A DNA stretch of 64,000 nucleotides, taken from positions 62,001 to 126,000 of the forward strand of contig WRAH01000003.1 of assembly GCA_009780315.1 (NCBI GenBank), given 5' to 3'. How positions within the stretch are numbered: position 1 is the first letter of the stretch; the number at the start of each line of letters is the position of its first letter. The notes beneath the pieces are model-generated. The model saw only the letters and a list, made by a program, of their open reading frames with translations. It ran no database searches and was not told the DNA's origin. Positions 43,129-52,370 of this stretch are shown piece after piece. The stretch is from Defluviitaleaceae bacterium (lineage in GTDB: Bacteria; Bacillota; Clostridia; Lachnospirales; WQUN01). Position numbers and translations under genes: made by a program.

Positions 43129-44229
43129 ATGATAAGAAAATTTGGATTTATTTTCTTGATTATTGCCATACTAGCGGTGATTGCCGCTTGCGGGCGTAAT
43201 GATAATACAGAAATGACCACAGACGCAGAAGTGCAAGGGGATGAACCTAGATTCACAGTGATAAATGACCCCATTGAAGCAATAGCGGAAGATGTAGAAA
43301 CCGAACAATACGAGGATGATTACGAATCAGAGGATGTATTGGAAGGCTATGAAGAAGAAACATATGTTACAGATGAAGACATTGAGGACGAAGACGCATA
43401 TGACATCAGCGAACCTGCCGCAGTAGCCCAGTCTGTTCCAGTCACCTTTTCATCAATAACCGACCCTTTGGAAATGTACATGTATGGTTTAACCTTCTTA
43501 ACAGAAAATATATACGCAGTGGATACAGCCCTCACCCTTGGCATAGGTATGCATTTGGTGGGTATTCCCATGCTTAATGTGACTTTTAACGGGGACATAC
43601 AGTTAATCGAAGATGGTAACGAAACCCGCGTGGCAATGACAATAGACATAAATCCACTGGCTGAAGCACTGGAAGACGCACCCTTTGCAGAAGTTGGCGC
43701 GATTGAAACATATGCTGTTTTTCAAAATGGCAACATCGCTCGCGGGTGGGCTCGTGAGAATGGACAGCTCACATCGTTCAGTGGTGCAGAATTAGCAGGT
43801 ATAGGCGGCTTGGGCATTCCTATTGACTTGCGTACGTTATTTTTCGCGCCTATGCTGGAGGAGGCCATCATTTTAGATGCAGGACTTCCCATTACAAGAG
43901 ACACAAATGATACTTATATTGAAATAATTATTGATGGAGATTCACTGCCGGGGGGCGTGGATGTAATGCTTAATGACACAATTTTAGGGATGATACCCAG
44001 CGACTTTTTAAGTGAGTCAGAAGTTGCTGGTATCACCACTACAATAGATGACCTGTCTATGATGATGGGCATAAGCCCTGATGGAATACCTCAGTCAAAA
44101 CTCATGAGACTGCGCATGACAATACTTGTGGACGGTTTGCCTATGGGCATTAACCTTTCTGTAAACTATCGTATCAATGCTTTTGACAACGCTGTCAGCA
44201 TCACACTGCCAAATGAGTTAGACTCATGA
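43129..44229 (+). CDS. lipoprotein of unknown function
   Basis: Exported lipoprotein of 366 aa. The signal 'MIRKFGFIFLIIAILAVIAAC' shortens to lipobox 'VIAAC' with the acylated Cys at residue 21. Residues 45-110 are very acidic (Glu, Asp, Tyr); the rest is beta-rich with a repeated 'PMLEEAIILD' and 'GLPMGINLSV' style, similar to LolA/DUF-type lipid-binding barrels, but I do not recognise the family. Starts at 43117 and 43129 are possible; 43084 lies before the promoter's start site. Overlaps the MFS gene by ATGA, so the two may work together in sensing or export. Confidence 0.6.
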   Translation: MIRKFGFIFLIIAILAVIAACGRNDNTEMTTDAEVQGDEPRFTVINDPIEAIAEDVETEQYEDDYESEDVLEGYEEETYVTDEDIEDEDAYDISEPAAVAQSVPVTFSSITDPLEMYMYGLTFLTENIYAVDTALTLGIGMHLVGIPMLNVTFNGDIQLIEDGNETRVAMTIDINPLAEALEDAPFAEVGAIETYAVFQNGNIARGWARENGQLTSFSGAELAGIGGLGIPIDLRTLFFAPMLEEAIILDAGLPITRDTNDTYIEIIIDGDSLPGGVDVMLNDTILGMIPSDFLSESEVAGITTTIDDLSMMMGISPDGIPQSKLMRLRMTILVDGLPMGINLSVNYRINAFDNAVSITLPNELDS

Positions 44230-45386
44230 AGAATAGGCTAGGGCTTTTTTATGTAGTAACCACCTTTTTTTGGTTCTCTCTATATGCTTATGTGCCATAT
44301 GTTACACCCTTTGCTGACGAAATGGGTGCAGATTTGCGACTGGTTGGACTCATTGCAGGTGCATATGGCTTTACACAAATGGCGTTGCGCTTCCCTCTTG
44401 GCATTTTTTCCGACCGCATTGGTAAACGCAAAATCTTTGTGTTGCTGGGCATGGCATTTGCAGCGGCAAGTGGATTTATTGTATTCTTTTTTCCCAGCCC
44501 GCACACACTGCTTATATCCCGCGCATTAGGCGGTGTGGCGGCATCTGCATGGGTTACTTTTACGATTTTAGGGACAAGCTATTTCCCTCAAAATGAAACC
44601 ACCAAAGCCATGGGACATATGAGTGCGTTAAGCGGACTTGGCAGAATGTCTGCCCTGCTTGCAGGGGGGCTGATTGCGCAATGGCTTGGTTTACAACACG
44701 CTTTTTTATTGGGTGGCATTGGCGGGCTGATTGGACTTGTGCTTGGGCTTGGCACAAAAGAAAATGTCCCTCATGTGAATGAAAAAGTACATCCAAATAT
44801 TACAGAACTCCTTGGTGTGGTAAAAAATCGTCAACTGCTTTGTTGCTCAATACTTAGTATTTTAATCATGTTCATTTCCTTTGCAACTGCCTTTGGGTTT
44901 ACACCATTGGCAGCACAACAACTGGGTGCAAGCCAGTTTCAACTAGGGCTTTTGGGCGTGTTTGCCACATTGCCTGCAATTTTTATTTCCCCCATTGCAA
45001 GCACCACCATGCCTCAAAAACTGGGCATAAGCACCACGCTTGTTATCGGTTTTATTTTTGCAGGTATCGGAAGCATAGCCATTGCATTCAGTCATAATCT
45101 TACGTCACTGTTCATTGTACAAATTGTGGGTGCAATTGGTGCAGCCATTGGGAATGCACTGCTTCTTGGTTTATGTATACGCGACATACCGCCCCAAAGA
45201 CGTGCCACTGCAATGGGTTTCTTCCAAGCGGTTTATGGATTAGGCATGTTTCTTGGGCCATTCGCCATGGGGTGGGTCAGTCATGGCTTTGGGCTTATGA
45301 CCGCTTTTGTGGTTATTGGCTTGGTTGGCGCACTTGGCGCGATAGGTTCAGTTTTGTCTGTCCGTCAAGGTTGGATAAATCATTAG
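44226..45386 (+). CDS. major facilitator superfamily transporter
   Basis: Twelve-segment MFS permease of 386 aa. Signature between segments 2 and 3: 'RFPLGIFSDRIGKRK' with the G-x3-D-R-x-G-R-K pattern; a second weaker copy is at 'QKLGISTTL'. The N-terminus 'LFYVVTTFFWFSLYAYVP' begins segment 1. Direction and substrate cannot be told; it looks like the drug or metabolite efflux group. Translationally coupled to the lipoprotein upstream. Confidence 0.8.
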   Translation: MKNRLGLFYVVTTFFWFSLYAYVPYVTPFADEMGADLRLVGLIAGAYGFTQMALRFPLGIFSDRIGKRKIFVLLGMAFAAASGFIVFFFPSPHTLLISRALGGVAASAWVTFTILGTSYFPQNETTKAMGHMSALSGLGRMSALLAGGLIAQWLGLQHAFLLGGIGGLIGLVLGLGTKENVPHVNEKVHPNITELLGVVKNRQLLCCSILSILIMFISFATAFGFTPLAAQQLGASQFQLGLLGVFATLPAIFISPIASTTMPQKLGISTTLVIGFIFAGIGSIAIAFSHNLTSLFIVQIVGAIGAAIGNALLLGLCIRDIPPQRRATAMGFFQAVYGLGMFLGPFAMGWVSHGFGLMTAFVVIGLVGALGAIGSVLSVRQGWINH

Positions 45387-45474
45387 ACTGTAATCAAGTC
45401 GCCTATTGCGCACTTTTTACCCTCGATATACTATAACATATCCTTATTATATAATCTGCCAGGAGTGGAATGAG

Positions 45475-46569
45475 ATGTCCGATTTATTAAAAGACTTAAT
45501 TACCCGAGAATATCTACAGGAAATTGCAGTAGATATCCAATCTGCTTATCCTCCTTTTCAAGTGGAAGCATTTTTAAATGCCACATTTTCATCCCCTTGG
45601 GATGCACTTGAACTCAAAGGACGCATGAAGCATATCGCAATGACTTTAGGAAAATTTCTTCCCCAAGACTATCCCGAAGCCATTTCTATCATCGACAAAA
45701 CCATAGTCAATCAAGGAAACTGGCGAGATAGCCTATGTTGGTTCTTTCTTGACTTTATAGAGATTTTTGGGCAAGACGAGGAGTATTGGGATGTTTCAAT
45801 ATCTGCCATGGCGCGATACACCCGTTATGCTTCGGCAGAATTTGCTGTGCGTCCATTCATTATAAATCACCAAGAGCGTATGATGGCACAAATGTATGAA
45901 TGGTCAAAAAATGAATGTGAGCATATTCGCAGGCTTTCCAGCGAAGGTTGCCGTCCAGCCTTGCCATGGGGACAAGCTTTAAATGCATTTAAAAAAGACC
46001 CCGCCCCAGTGTTGCCAATACTAGCGCAACTAAAAACCGACCCTGCAATATATGTAAGGAAAAGCGTAGCCAACAATCTAAACGATATCTCCAAAACGCA
46101 CCCAGACTTAGTGGCTAAAATCGCCAAAGACTGGTATGGTGAAAACGAACACACAAACTGGATTGTAAAACATGGCTGCCGAACCTTACTGAAAAAGGGC
46201 AATGCAGAAGTGCTTTCACTCTTTGGCTTTGATAACGCTGAATCAATAGACTTTGATGGGTTTAGTTTACAACCTTCTGCTGTCAACATTGGCGAAGAGA
46301 TTACATTCTCCTTTACAATTCACTTAAAATCCCCAACAAAAGTAAGGTTGGAATACGCAATAGACTTTGTAAAAGCCAATGGTAAGCGTAACCGTAAAAT
46401 CTTTCAAATTTCAGAAATAGCCATGAAGGAAAATGAAAAGAAAACCTATACAAAAAAGCATTCCCTCGCAGACCTTAGCACAAGAAAGCACTACGGGGGA
46501 ATGCACTCACTTTCAATAATCATCAACGGAGCAGAGCGGGGTACATTAGACTTTGAATTAAATAACTAA
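45475..46569 (+). CDS. alkC: AlkC-like DNA alkylation repair protein
   Basis: HEAT-like repeat DNA glycosylase related to AlkC/AlkD, which remove alkylated bases. 364 aa. Helical pairs occupy residues 1-250; 'LPWGQALNAFKKDPAPVLPIL' (core 'LPWGQALNAFKKDP') and 'YVRKSVANNLNDISKTHP' are typical of the family's DNA-binding repeats. The last 100 residues ('SLQPSAVNIGEEITFSF') form an immunoglobulin-like domain, as described for the AlkC-alpha group. ATG 45475 follows AGGAG by 9 bases; an earlier in-frame ATG at 45406 has no site. A TATAAT (45450-45455) just upstream may be its -10. Confidence 0.7.
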   Translation: MSDLLKDLITREYLQEIAVDIQSAYPPFQVEAFLNATFSSPWDALELKGRMKHIAMTLGKFLPQDYPEAISIIDKTIVNQGNWRDSLCWFFLDFIEIFGQDEEYWDVSISAMARYTRYASAEFAVRPFIINHQERMMAQMYEWSKNECEHIRRLSSEGCRPALPWGQALNAFKKDPAPVLPILAQLKTDPAIYVRKSVANNLNDISKTHPDLVAKIAKDWYGENEHTNWIVKHGCRTLLKKGNAEVLSLFGFDNAESIDFDGFSLQPSAVNIGEEITFSFTIHLKSPTKVRLEYAIDFVKANGKRNRKIFQISEIAMKENEKKTYTKKHSLADLSTRKHYGGMHSLSIIINGAERGTLDFELNN

Positions 46570-47702
46570 CCAAATAAACGCGCTGCATCTTTTATGTTCT
46601 TGATAATGGGAACACTAAAGGGGCAGCGTTTTTCACAATTGCCGCATTCTATGCATTCTGCGGTGTTTAAAGCAGTATAATGCTGATGCATTGAAGGCGG
46701 AATATTGTTTTCATCCAAGCGGGCAATGTCGTAATAACGGGTCACAGCGGCAATGTCAATTTCTACAGGGCAAGGCTGGCAGTGACTGCAATAAACACAG
46801 CTTCCCTTAAAGTCATTTTGTATACTGCTGATGACCTCTGCATAGTCTTTTTCTGTATCTGTGGCGGTGAAATACTGCATTACATCCCGCACTTCTTGAA
46901 CAGAGCGGCAACCAGGCAGAACACTTGCTACAGCAGGGCGGGTTAAGGCATAGTGTACACATTGGGATAATGTTAGCGGTTTTGCATAGGGCGTATGGTC
47001 TGGGGAGAGAAGTTTTCCACTGCCAAAGGTTTTCATGACGGTGATACCAATGTTTTTTTGTGTACATATTTTATAAAGCTCGGCACGCTTGGGGTCTATG
47101 CCATGGTAAATGTCACCTTCAAAATCATTGCTATACAGATGTTCAAGTACATCGTAGTCCACAGGCAACATATCAAAGGCAGGGTTTATAGAAAACATCA
47201 TCATTTCAGGCACTTCTGTTTCAATGACTTTTATTGCCATGATAGGGTTGTGAGAACTAAATCCGATATGATGAATGTCACCCTGCTGTTTTAACTTTTG
47301 CACATAGGTGATAAATTCCGTCTCAAATATGCCTTTGTAATCATCCTCCGAGTCGATGAAAAACATCATTCCAAAGTCGATATAACCATACAAGCGCAGC
47401 ATTTGTTCAAAGTATTTTTTCACCGTAGGTATATCGCGGCTGATGTCATACTGCTTATTCACATCTGTTGAGCCAATATGCCCTTGAATCATGACATTTT
47501 TACGGCGGTTGCCCAGTGCTTTTGCAATATGCTCCCGTACCTCTGTGCGGGGCATAAACACGTCAAGAATGTTTACGTTATACCCCAGTGCTTCGTCAAT
47601 GGTTGCCTTGCACAGCGCATATGGAAGTCCGTCTAAAAATTCACACCCAAGCCCAATTTCACTCACGCGCTTTCCTGTTTTGCCAAGTACCCTATAGTTC
47701 AT
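46566..47702 (-). CDS. aldo/keto reductase with C-terminal 4Fe-4S domain
   Basis: NADPH-dependent reductase fused to a ferredoxin-type domain, 378 aa. The barrel begins 'MNYRVLGKTGKRVSEIGLGC' and has 'NILDVFMPRTEVR' and 'GDIHHIGFSSHNP'. The tail has two cysteine groups, 'CVYCSHCQPCP' and 'CIECGNCEKRCPF', for iron-sulfur clusters. Physiological substrate unknown. The start at 47702 aligns with the family; the open frame extends 50 codons further into the guaB-like gene. Weak GAGA ribosome site. Convergent with alkC, overlapping by four bases. Confidence 0.85.
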   Translation of the reverse strand: MNYRVLGKTGKRVSEIGLGCEFLDGLPYALCKATIDEALGYNVNILDVFMPRTEVREHIAKALGNRRKNVMIQGHIGSTDVNKQYDISRDIPTVKKYFEQMLRLYGYIDFGMMFFIDSEDDYKGIFETEFITYVQKLKQQGDIHHIGFSSHNPIMAIKVIETEVPEMMMFSINPAFDMLPVDYDVLEHLYSNDFEGDIYHGIDPKRAELYKICTQKNIGITVMKTFGSGKLLSPDHTPYAKPLTLSQCVHYALTRPAVASVLPGCRSVQEVRDVMQYFTATDTEKDYAEVISSIQNDFKGSCVYCSHCQPCPVEIDIAAVTRYYDIARLDENNIPPSMHQHYTALNTAECIECGNCEKRCPFSVPIIKNIKDAARLFG

Positions 47703-47718
47703 GTAGCTGTTCTCTTTT

Positions 47719-49155
47719 CTACCCCATATTATAATTCGGTGCTTCCCTTGTGATTTGAATGTCGTGAGGATGACTTTCACGCAGTCCCGAGGGGGTGACT
47801 TGTAAGAATTGAGTAGTGGTGTGCATGTCTGCAATTGTTTTACATCCAGCATAACTCATGCCCACAGTTAGCCCACCCAACAGTTGGGGCAAGACATCAC
47901 TTAAATTGCCCTTGTAGGTTATACGTCCTTCTACACCACGAGAAATTTTTGTGTCGGAAAAGAAAGGATTGTCATTTTCTACTGATTTGTCACAAGATTC
48001 CATGCCGCGGTAAACTTTATACTTGCGCCCTTGATAAAGTTCGGTTGTACCTGGGCTTTCTTCGCAACCAGCAAAGAGATTACCCATCATACATGCACTT
48101 GCACCAGCGGCAAGGGCTTTGGTTATATCGCCTGAATAACGAATGCCTCCATCGGCTATAAGGGGGATATTTTTTTTGCGGGCAGCTGCACTACAGTTTA
48201 GAATGGCTGTGATTTGTGGCACGCCAACCCCTGCAATCATTCGTTTGGTTGAAACAGAAGACGCACCCATGCCTACCTTGATAACATCTGCACCTGCATC
48301 AATGAGGGCCGTGGTAGCGGCGGCAGTGGCTACATTGCCAACAATCAAAGTCATTTCAGGATAGTCTGACTTGATTTTTTCAATGGCGGCTAAGATTTCT
48401 TTTGCGTGGCCTTGGGTGACTTCCAAAACAATTGCATCCACTTTTCTTTTGGCAAGGGCATGGATACGCTCTATATAGTCGTCTTTTATCCCCACGGTTG
48501 CCCCCACGAGTAAACGGCCTTGAGAGTCCTTGGCTGAAAGGGGGTATTTTACTGCTTTGTTTATATCCTTGATGGTGATGAGTCCTTTTAAAAGTCCGTT
48601 TTCATCAATGATGGGTAGTTTTTCTACTTTGTGGCGGGTTAAAATTTTCTTGGCATCTTCAAGTGTTGTGCCAACGGGTGCAGTGATTAAATTTTCCTTT
48701 GTCATGACTTCATAGATTTTTTTACTATAGTCTGTTTCAAAGCGCAGGTCACGGTTGGTGATAATGCCTACAAGCTTGTCATGCTCGATAATTGGCACAC
48801 CGGAAATTTTATACTTGCCCATGAGCTTATCTGCTTCATATACATAATGATTTGGCGAAAGAAAAAATGGGTCTGTTATTACACCGTTTTCACTGCGCTT
48901 TACACGGTCAACTTCAGTGGCTTGCATTTCAATGGACATATGGCGGTGGATGATACCTAACCCGCCATATCTTGCAATGGCTATAGCCATCTGGCTTTCT
49001 GTGACCGTATCCATCCCTGCTGAAAGCAGGGGGATTTTTAACATAATATTTTTTGATAATCTCACAGATGTGTCAACATGTGAAGGTTGCACATCTGAAA
49101 AGGCTGGCTCGATAATAACATCATCAAATGTCAGCCCTTGTAGGATATTAACCAT
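47719..49155 (-). CDS. guaB: IMP dehydrogenase homologue with altered active site
   Basis: Protein of 478 aa with the full IMP dehydrogenase layout: barrel, inserted pair of CBS domains (about 95-205), barrel, C-terminal '[16 protein letters not shown]'. Several functional residues are changed. The loop that carries the catalytic Cys reads '[14 protein letters not shown]', with Ser302 in place of Cys. The Asp of 'DTAHGHS' is Glu245 in 'LEVTQGHA'. The Arg-Tyr pair of the mobile flap ('DRYFQ') is missing in 'ENDNPFFSD'. It may be inactive, regulatory, or carry another reaction. AGGAGG lies 6 bases before ATG 49155. Third gene of a four-gene operon. The symbol marks homology only. Confidence 0.75.
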   Translation of the reverse strand: MVNILQGLTFDDVIIEPAFSDVQPSHVDTSVRLSKNIMLKIPLLSAGMDTVTESQMAIAIARYGGLGIIHRHMSIEMQATEVDRVKRSENGVITDPFFLSPNHYVYEADKLMGKYKISGVPIIEHDKLVGIITNRDLRFETDYSKKIYEVMTKENLITAPVGTTLEDAKKILTRHKVEKLPIIDENGLLKGLITIKDINKAVKYPLSAKDSQGRLLVGATVGIKDDYIERIHALAKRKVDAIVLEVTQGHAKEILAAIEKIKSDYPEMTLIVGNVATAAATTALIDAGADVIKVGMGASSVSTKRMIAGVGVPQITAILNCSAAARKKNIPLIADGGIRYSGDITKALAAGASACMMGNLFAGCEESPGTTELYQGRKYKVYRGMESCDKSVENDNPFFSDTKISRGVEGRITYKGNLSDVLPQLLGGLTVGMSYAGCKTIADMHTTTQFLQVTPSGLRESHPHDIQITREAPNYNMG

Positions 49156-49168
49156 GTTGTGCCTCCTT

Positions 49169-49696
49169 TTACTGAACAAGCACTACGCCAGGGCGCAGGT
49201 GCAGTTTGCGGCGAGTAATACTTCCTGCAATGGCTTTTAGCATTTTTTCATTTGGCTCAATGATAAGCTTCACTTTTTTGCCCTTGAGGGTCAGCATACA
49301 CATGTAAGTATCTTGCCCATGAACACCGCTGGAGTAGTCACGGGTTTCTTGCGCCATGGTGAATACCGACTCGTGGTTTTTATCATCAATATGCGCCATG
49401 ATTTCAAAATCATTCACTTTTGTGGAAAGTTGACGCTTGCGGCGAGACTTATTGTAGATAATATCAATATCCAGTTCGCCATTTGTAAAGATATACTCAT
49501 ATTCCACACTTAAAAAACTCATGAGATAAAATGCGCCAAATGCTGCCACTGCGGTAATGACCACGGCAAGGGCTTGCACAAGCAGTGCTGACGCAAAGAA
49601 AATGAGAATAACCAGTACAATCAACAATACACGAATCACAGTATCTTTTACGGTTGGTTTCCGTTTTACGATTTGTTCTTTAAATACATCTCCCAA
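49169..49696 (-). CDS. DUF6106-like membrane protein
   Basis: Unknown 175-residue protein with two adjacent membrane segments (about residues 20-62, 'VIRVLLIVLVILIFFASALL' and the following 'AVVITAVAAFGAFYL') and a beta-rich cytoplasmic domain containing 'VEYEYIFTNGELDIDIIY' and 'RKRQLSTKV'. I know this as a conserved hypothetical of Clostridia (DUF6106-like). TTG start with AAGGA 10 bases upstream. It is 13 bases before the IMP dehydrogenase homologue, so the pairing may be meaningful. Confidence 0.55.
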   Translation of the reverse strand: MGDVFKEQIVKRKPTVKDTVIRVLLIVLVILIFFASALLVQALAVVITAVAAFGAFYLMSFLSVEYEYIFTNGELDIDIIYNKSRRKRQLSTKVNDFEIMAHIDDKNHESVFTMAQETRDYSSGVHGQDTYMCMLTLKGKKVKLIIEPNEKMLKAIAGSITRRKLHLRPGVVLVQ

Positions 49697-49709
49697 TGTT
49701 TACACGTCC

Positions 49710-50255
49710 TTATACATAACTTACTTTATTAAAGTCTAGCTCATGGGGCGTTTTGCCTTTGTTTGCCTTACCTACCAGTACACTCATTCCAAAGGTATAC
49801 CCTTCTGGAAATTGTAGTTGTTTTGTAAATTCTGCACCTTTCGCGCCTTCAAATGGAATGCGTGCCATGCCACAAATCACATTGCCTAACCCCATTGCAT
49901 GAGCCGCTAATGCAATGTTTTGACTAACAATTCCGCAGTCATGGGTTGCATAGTTTGTTTCATTTTTTGCAATAAAAATCATGCAGGGTGCATCATATAG
50001 GGCTTTTCCGCCGCGCTCTTGCATTGTTTTGTACCAGTTTTCATCCTTTTTGACAAACTCCATAATTTCTGCGTCAAAGGCTTCAATGAAGCTTTTATCT
50101 GTCACCACGGTGATGTACCATGGTTGCAAGTTCATTGCACTGGGTGCAGCCAACGCAGCTTTTACCAATATTTCTATTTGCTCTTTGGTAAGAGGCTCTG
50201 GAGAAAAATCTCGGCAGGAATTGCGCTCTGCAATGGCTTTTAATACTTCGTTCAT
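49710..50255 (-). CDS. nitroreductase-family FMN oxidoreductase
   Basis: NAD(P)H-dependent flavoenzyme of 181 aa. FMN-binding landmarks: 'RNSCRDFSPEPL' at residues 11-22, 'APSAMNLQPWYITVV' near 37, 'DCGIVSQNIALAAHAMGLG' near 115 and 'FGMSVLVGKA' near 155. ATG 50255 follows AAGGGG by 9 bases. First gene of the operon to 46566; promoter at 50287-50315. Probable function: reduction of nitro compounds or quinones. Confidence 0.85.
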   Translation of the reverse strand: MNEVLKAIAERNSCRDFSPEPLTKEQIEILVKAALAAPSAMNLQPWYITVVTDKSFIEAFDAEIMEFVKKDENWYKTMQERGGKALYDAPCMIFIAKNETNYATHDCGIVSQNIALAAHAMGLGNVICGMARIPFEGAKGAEFTKQLQFPEGYTFGMSVLVGKANKGKTPHELDFNKVSYV

Positions 50256-50286
50256 AAAAATCAACCCCTTAGAATTAGTCCTTACA

Positions 50287-50315
50287 ATTGTATACTTATA
50301 AATACGTTTCCGCAA
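50287..50315 (-). promoter_or_regulatory. candidate sigA promoter of the nitroreductase operon
   Basis: Minus strand TTGCGG (50315-50310), 17 bases, TACAAT (50292-50287). Confidence 0.5.
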
Positions 50316-50332
50316 GAAAAAAGAATGAAGGG

Positions 50333-50361
50333 TTGACAAGAGAATGTCTAGCCTGTTATAT
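50333..50361 (+). promoter_or_regulatory. candidate sigA promoter of the GntR-ABC operon
   Basis: TTGACA (50333-50338), 17 bases, TTATAT (50356-50361). Confidence 0.55.
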
Positions 50362-50368
50362 TGTGCTT

Positions 50369-50388
50369 ATGCAATATATACATTGCAT
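50369..50388 (+). promoter_or_regulatory. candidate GntR/YtrA operator
   Basis: Perfect inverted repeat ATGCAA-N8-TTGCAT directly after the -10 and 21 bases before the regulator's ATG, where a bound YtrA-type repressor would block transcription. Confidence 0.55.
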
Positions 50389-50408
50389 GTCAAAAAAGGA
50401 TGATTCAT

Positions 50409-50786
50409 ATGGATATCATTATCAGCAGTAACACCAGTAAACCAATTTATGAGCAAATTACATTGCAGATTAAAGCCATGATTATGAATGGGGAACTGCA
50501 AACGGGTGCGCCTCTGCCGTCTATGCGCGCACTGGCTAAGTCTATTCACGTGAGTGTTATCACAGTGCAAACGGCTTATGAAAATTTGCAAAGGGATGGA
50601 TTTATTGAAACAACCGTTGGGCGTGGAAGCTTTGTATCGGCGCAAAATAAGGACTTTGTGCAGGAAGAGCGGCAACGCCGTGCAGAGGAACATCTGCAAG
50701 AAGCCGCAGAAATTGGGCGAACCTATGGCATTCCTGTGGAAAAACTTGTAGAGCTTTTAAAAATTTTTTATGCAGGAGATGATTAA
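50409..50786 (+). CDS. GntR-family regulator, YtrA type
   Basis: Short GntR repressor (125 aa) with a winged helix-turn-helix only: 'KPIYEQITLQIKAMIMNGEL' (core 'PIYEQITLQIKAMI'), 'LPSMRALAKSIHVSVITVQ' and 'GFIETTVGRGSFV'. The 45-residue helical tail is typical of YtrA proteins that control ABC transporters encoded right behind them, as here. AAGGA upstream of ATG 50409. Confidence 0.85.
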   Translation: MDIIISSNTSKPIYEQITLQIKAMIMNGELQTGAPLPSMRALAKSIHVSVITVQTAYENLQRDGFIETTVGRGSFVSAQNKDFVQEERQRRAEEHLQEAAEIGRTYGIPVEKLVELLKIFYAGDD

Positions 50787-50788
50787 CA

Positions 50789-51664
50789 TTGGATACAATT
50801 TTGGAAGTGCAAAGCTTGTGTAAGCAATATAAAAAATCAGACTTTAGCTTACATGATGTTTCATTTTCGTTGCCCCGTGGGGCAATCATGGGCTTTGTAG
50901 GGGAAAATGGCGCAGGTAAAAGTACAACGATTGGCTGTATACTTAACACACTGATTAAAGATGGCGGGTCGATTAAAGTCTTTGGAAAAGAAATGGCAGA
51001 CGATAGGGTCGATATTCGCAATGACATTGGTGTGGTTTATGAAACGAATAGCTTTCCTGAACATTTAACTGCAACGCAGATTACTTCTGCCATGGGTTAT
51101 ATATATTCTGAATGGGATGATAAGCTTTTTGGGGAATATTTGGCGAAGTTTAGGCTTCCTAAAAATAAGCGGATAAAAACTTTCTCACGAGGAATGACAA
51201 TGAAGCTTGCCATTGCTGTTGCACTGTCTCACCGTCCAAAGTTATTGATATTGGACGAAGCCACAAGCGGGCTTGACCCGATTGCACGGGATGAGATTTT
51301 AGACGTGTTTTTGGACTTTGTGCAGGATGAAAACCATTCTATTTTTCTTTCATCTCACATTACATCTGACCTTGAAAAAGTTGCAGATTACATTACTTTC
51401 ATCCACGAGGGTAAAATTATTTTTAGCGAAAAGAAAGATGTATTGAAATATCACTATGGTATCATGCGGTTAAAAGCGGCGCAGTTTGATGGGGTGGAAA
51501 AGCAGGATATACTTGCAGTGAGAAGACATGACTATCAAATTGATGTGCTTGTTGCTGACAAACAAGGGGCAGAAAAGAAATATTTTGGCGTTGTTATTGA
51601 CAATATTACCATAGATGAAATTATGCTAATGCTTGTGAAAGGAGAGAATACTAATGCAGGCTAG
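50789..51664 (+). CDS. ABC transporter ATP-binding protein
   Basis: 291 aa ATPase. Walker A 'GENGAGKST' near residue 38, signature loop in the variant 'FSRGMTMKLAIAVALS' instead of LSGGQ, Walker B 'LLILDEATSGLD' near 152 and the switch His in 'IFLSSHI'. The C-terminal 80 residues are the regulatory tail typical of YtrB/EcsA-like exporters. TTG start, AGGAG 10 bases upstream, two bases after the regulator. Works with the permease encoded next. Confidence 0.88.
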   Translation: MDTILEVQSLCKQYKKSDFSLHDVSFSLPRGAIMGFVGENGAGKSTTIGCILNTLIKDGGSIKVFGKEMADDRVDIRNDIGVVYETNSFPEHLTATQITSAMGYIYSEWDDKLFGEYLAKFRLPKNKRIKTFSRGMTMKLAIAVALSHRPKLLILDEATSGLDPIARDEILDVFLDFVQDENHSIFLSSHITSDLEKVADYITFIHEGKIIFSEKKDVLKYHYGIMRLKAAQFDGVEKQDILAVRRHDYQIDVLVADKQGAEKKYFGVVIDNITIDEIMLMLVKGENTNAG

Positions 51665-52304
51665 AAGTCCATTAAAGGGATTATTGATATTTACTTTTTA
51701 TTGTGCTAAACAGTATTTGGCATTTTCCGTATTAACCAGTATGATGTTGGGTATTGCATGGTTAGTGACTTGGAATAATATTGCATTTTCATTTTTTATG
51801 TATAGCGCAGTGGCTGTTTTACCCTATATAGTGTTAATAAGTATTGGCGGAAAAGTTGCCTCACGGTGGGAAAAGCTGCAAATTTCTATGCCTGTGAAGC
51901 GAAAAAGCCTAGCCAATGCGCAATATCTTTCTGTGCTTCTTGCTTCACTTTTTGGCGTGTTCATTTTTTTAATGGTTTTTGGTGTAGGGTTCTTTCTCCA
52001 TGATGGTATAATGGAATTTGCTGAAGCAGTGGCACTGACTTTGTTGACATTCTCTTTTGGCACTGTAATGCTTGCGGTAGCATTGGCTTTTCCCATTGCC
52101 TGTACAAAAATTGGAAATGGAGAAGTGGGTCTTACCCTAGCCATATTGATTTCGGTTGGTGTTTTTGTAGGTATTTCAACGGCAATGACTCATTTTGAAG
52201 TGTCACATGTCATGAGCGCGTTGGTGTTTATTGTATTGGGTGGGATTCCGTTTGTTATTTCACTATTTATCACAAGGGCAATTTACGCCAGACTAGATTT
52301 TTAA
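51654..52304 (+). CDS. ABC-2 type permease
   Basis: Membrane subunit of 216 aa with about six hydrophobic segments ('LAFSVLTSMMLGIAWLVTW', 'VAVLPYIVLISIGG', 'LLASLFGVFIFLMVFGVG', 'VALTLLTFSFGTVMLAVAL'). Overlaps the ATPase gene by 11 bases with GAAAGGAG in front. Probably exports an antibiotic, peptide or lipid; the substrate is unknown. Confidence 0.75.
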   Translation: MQARSPLKGLLIFTFYCAKQYLAFSVLTSMMLGIAWLVTWNNIAFSFFMYSAVAVLPYIVLISIGGKVASRWEKLQISMPVKRKSLANAQYLSVLLASLFGVFIFLMVFGVGFFLHDGIMEFAEAVALTLLTFSFGTVMLAVALAFPIACTKIGNGEVGLTLAILISVGVFVGISTAMTHFEVSHVMSALVFIVLGGIPFVISLFITRAIYARLDF

Positions 52305-52370
52305 CACAAACTTAATTTTAATTGCATCGTATATTTTATACGTTGACAACTTCTAAGGAGGAATATATTT

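Noticed and set aside
47703-47852. N-terminal extension of the aldo/keto reductase
   Set aside because: The extra 50 codons overlap the end of the guaB-like gene, and family alignment starts at 'MNYRVLGKTG'.
52343-52348. TTGACA before the serine hydrolase as its -35 box
   Set aside because: A -10 at normal distance would fall on the ribosome site and put the transcript start inside the coding region.
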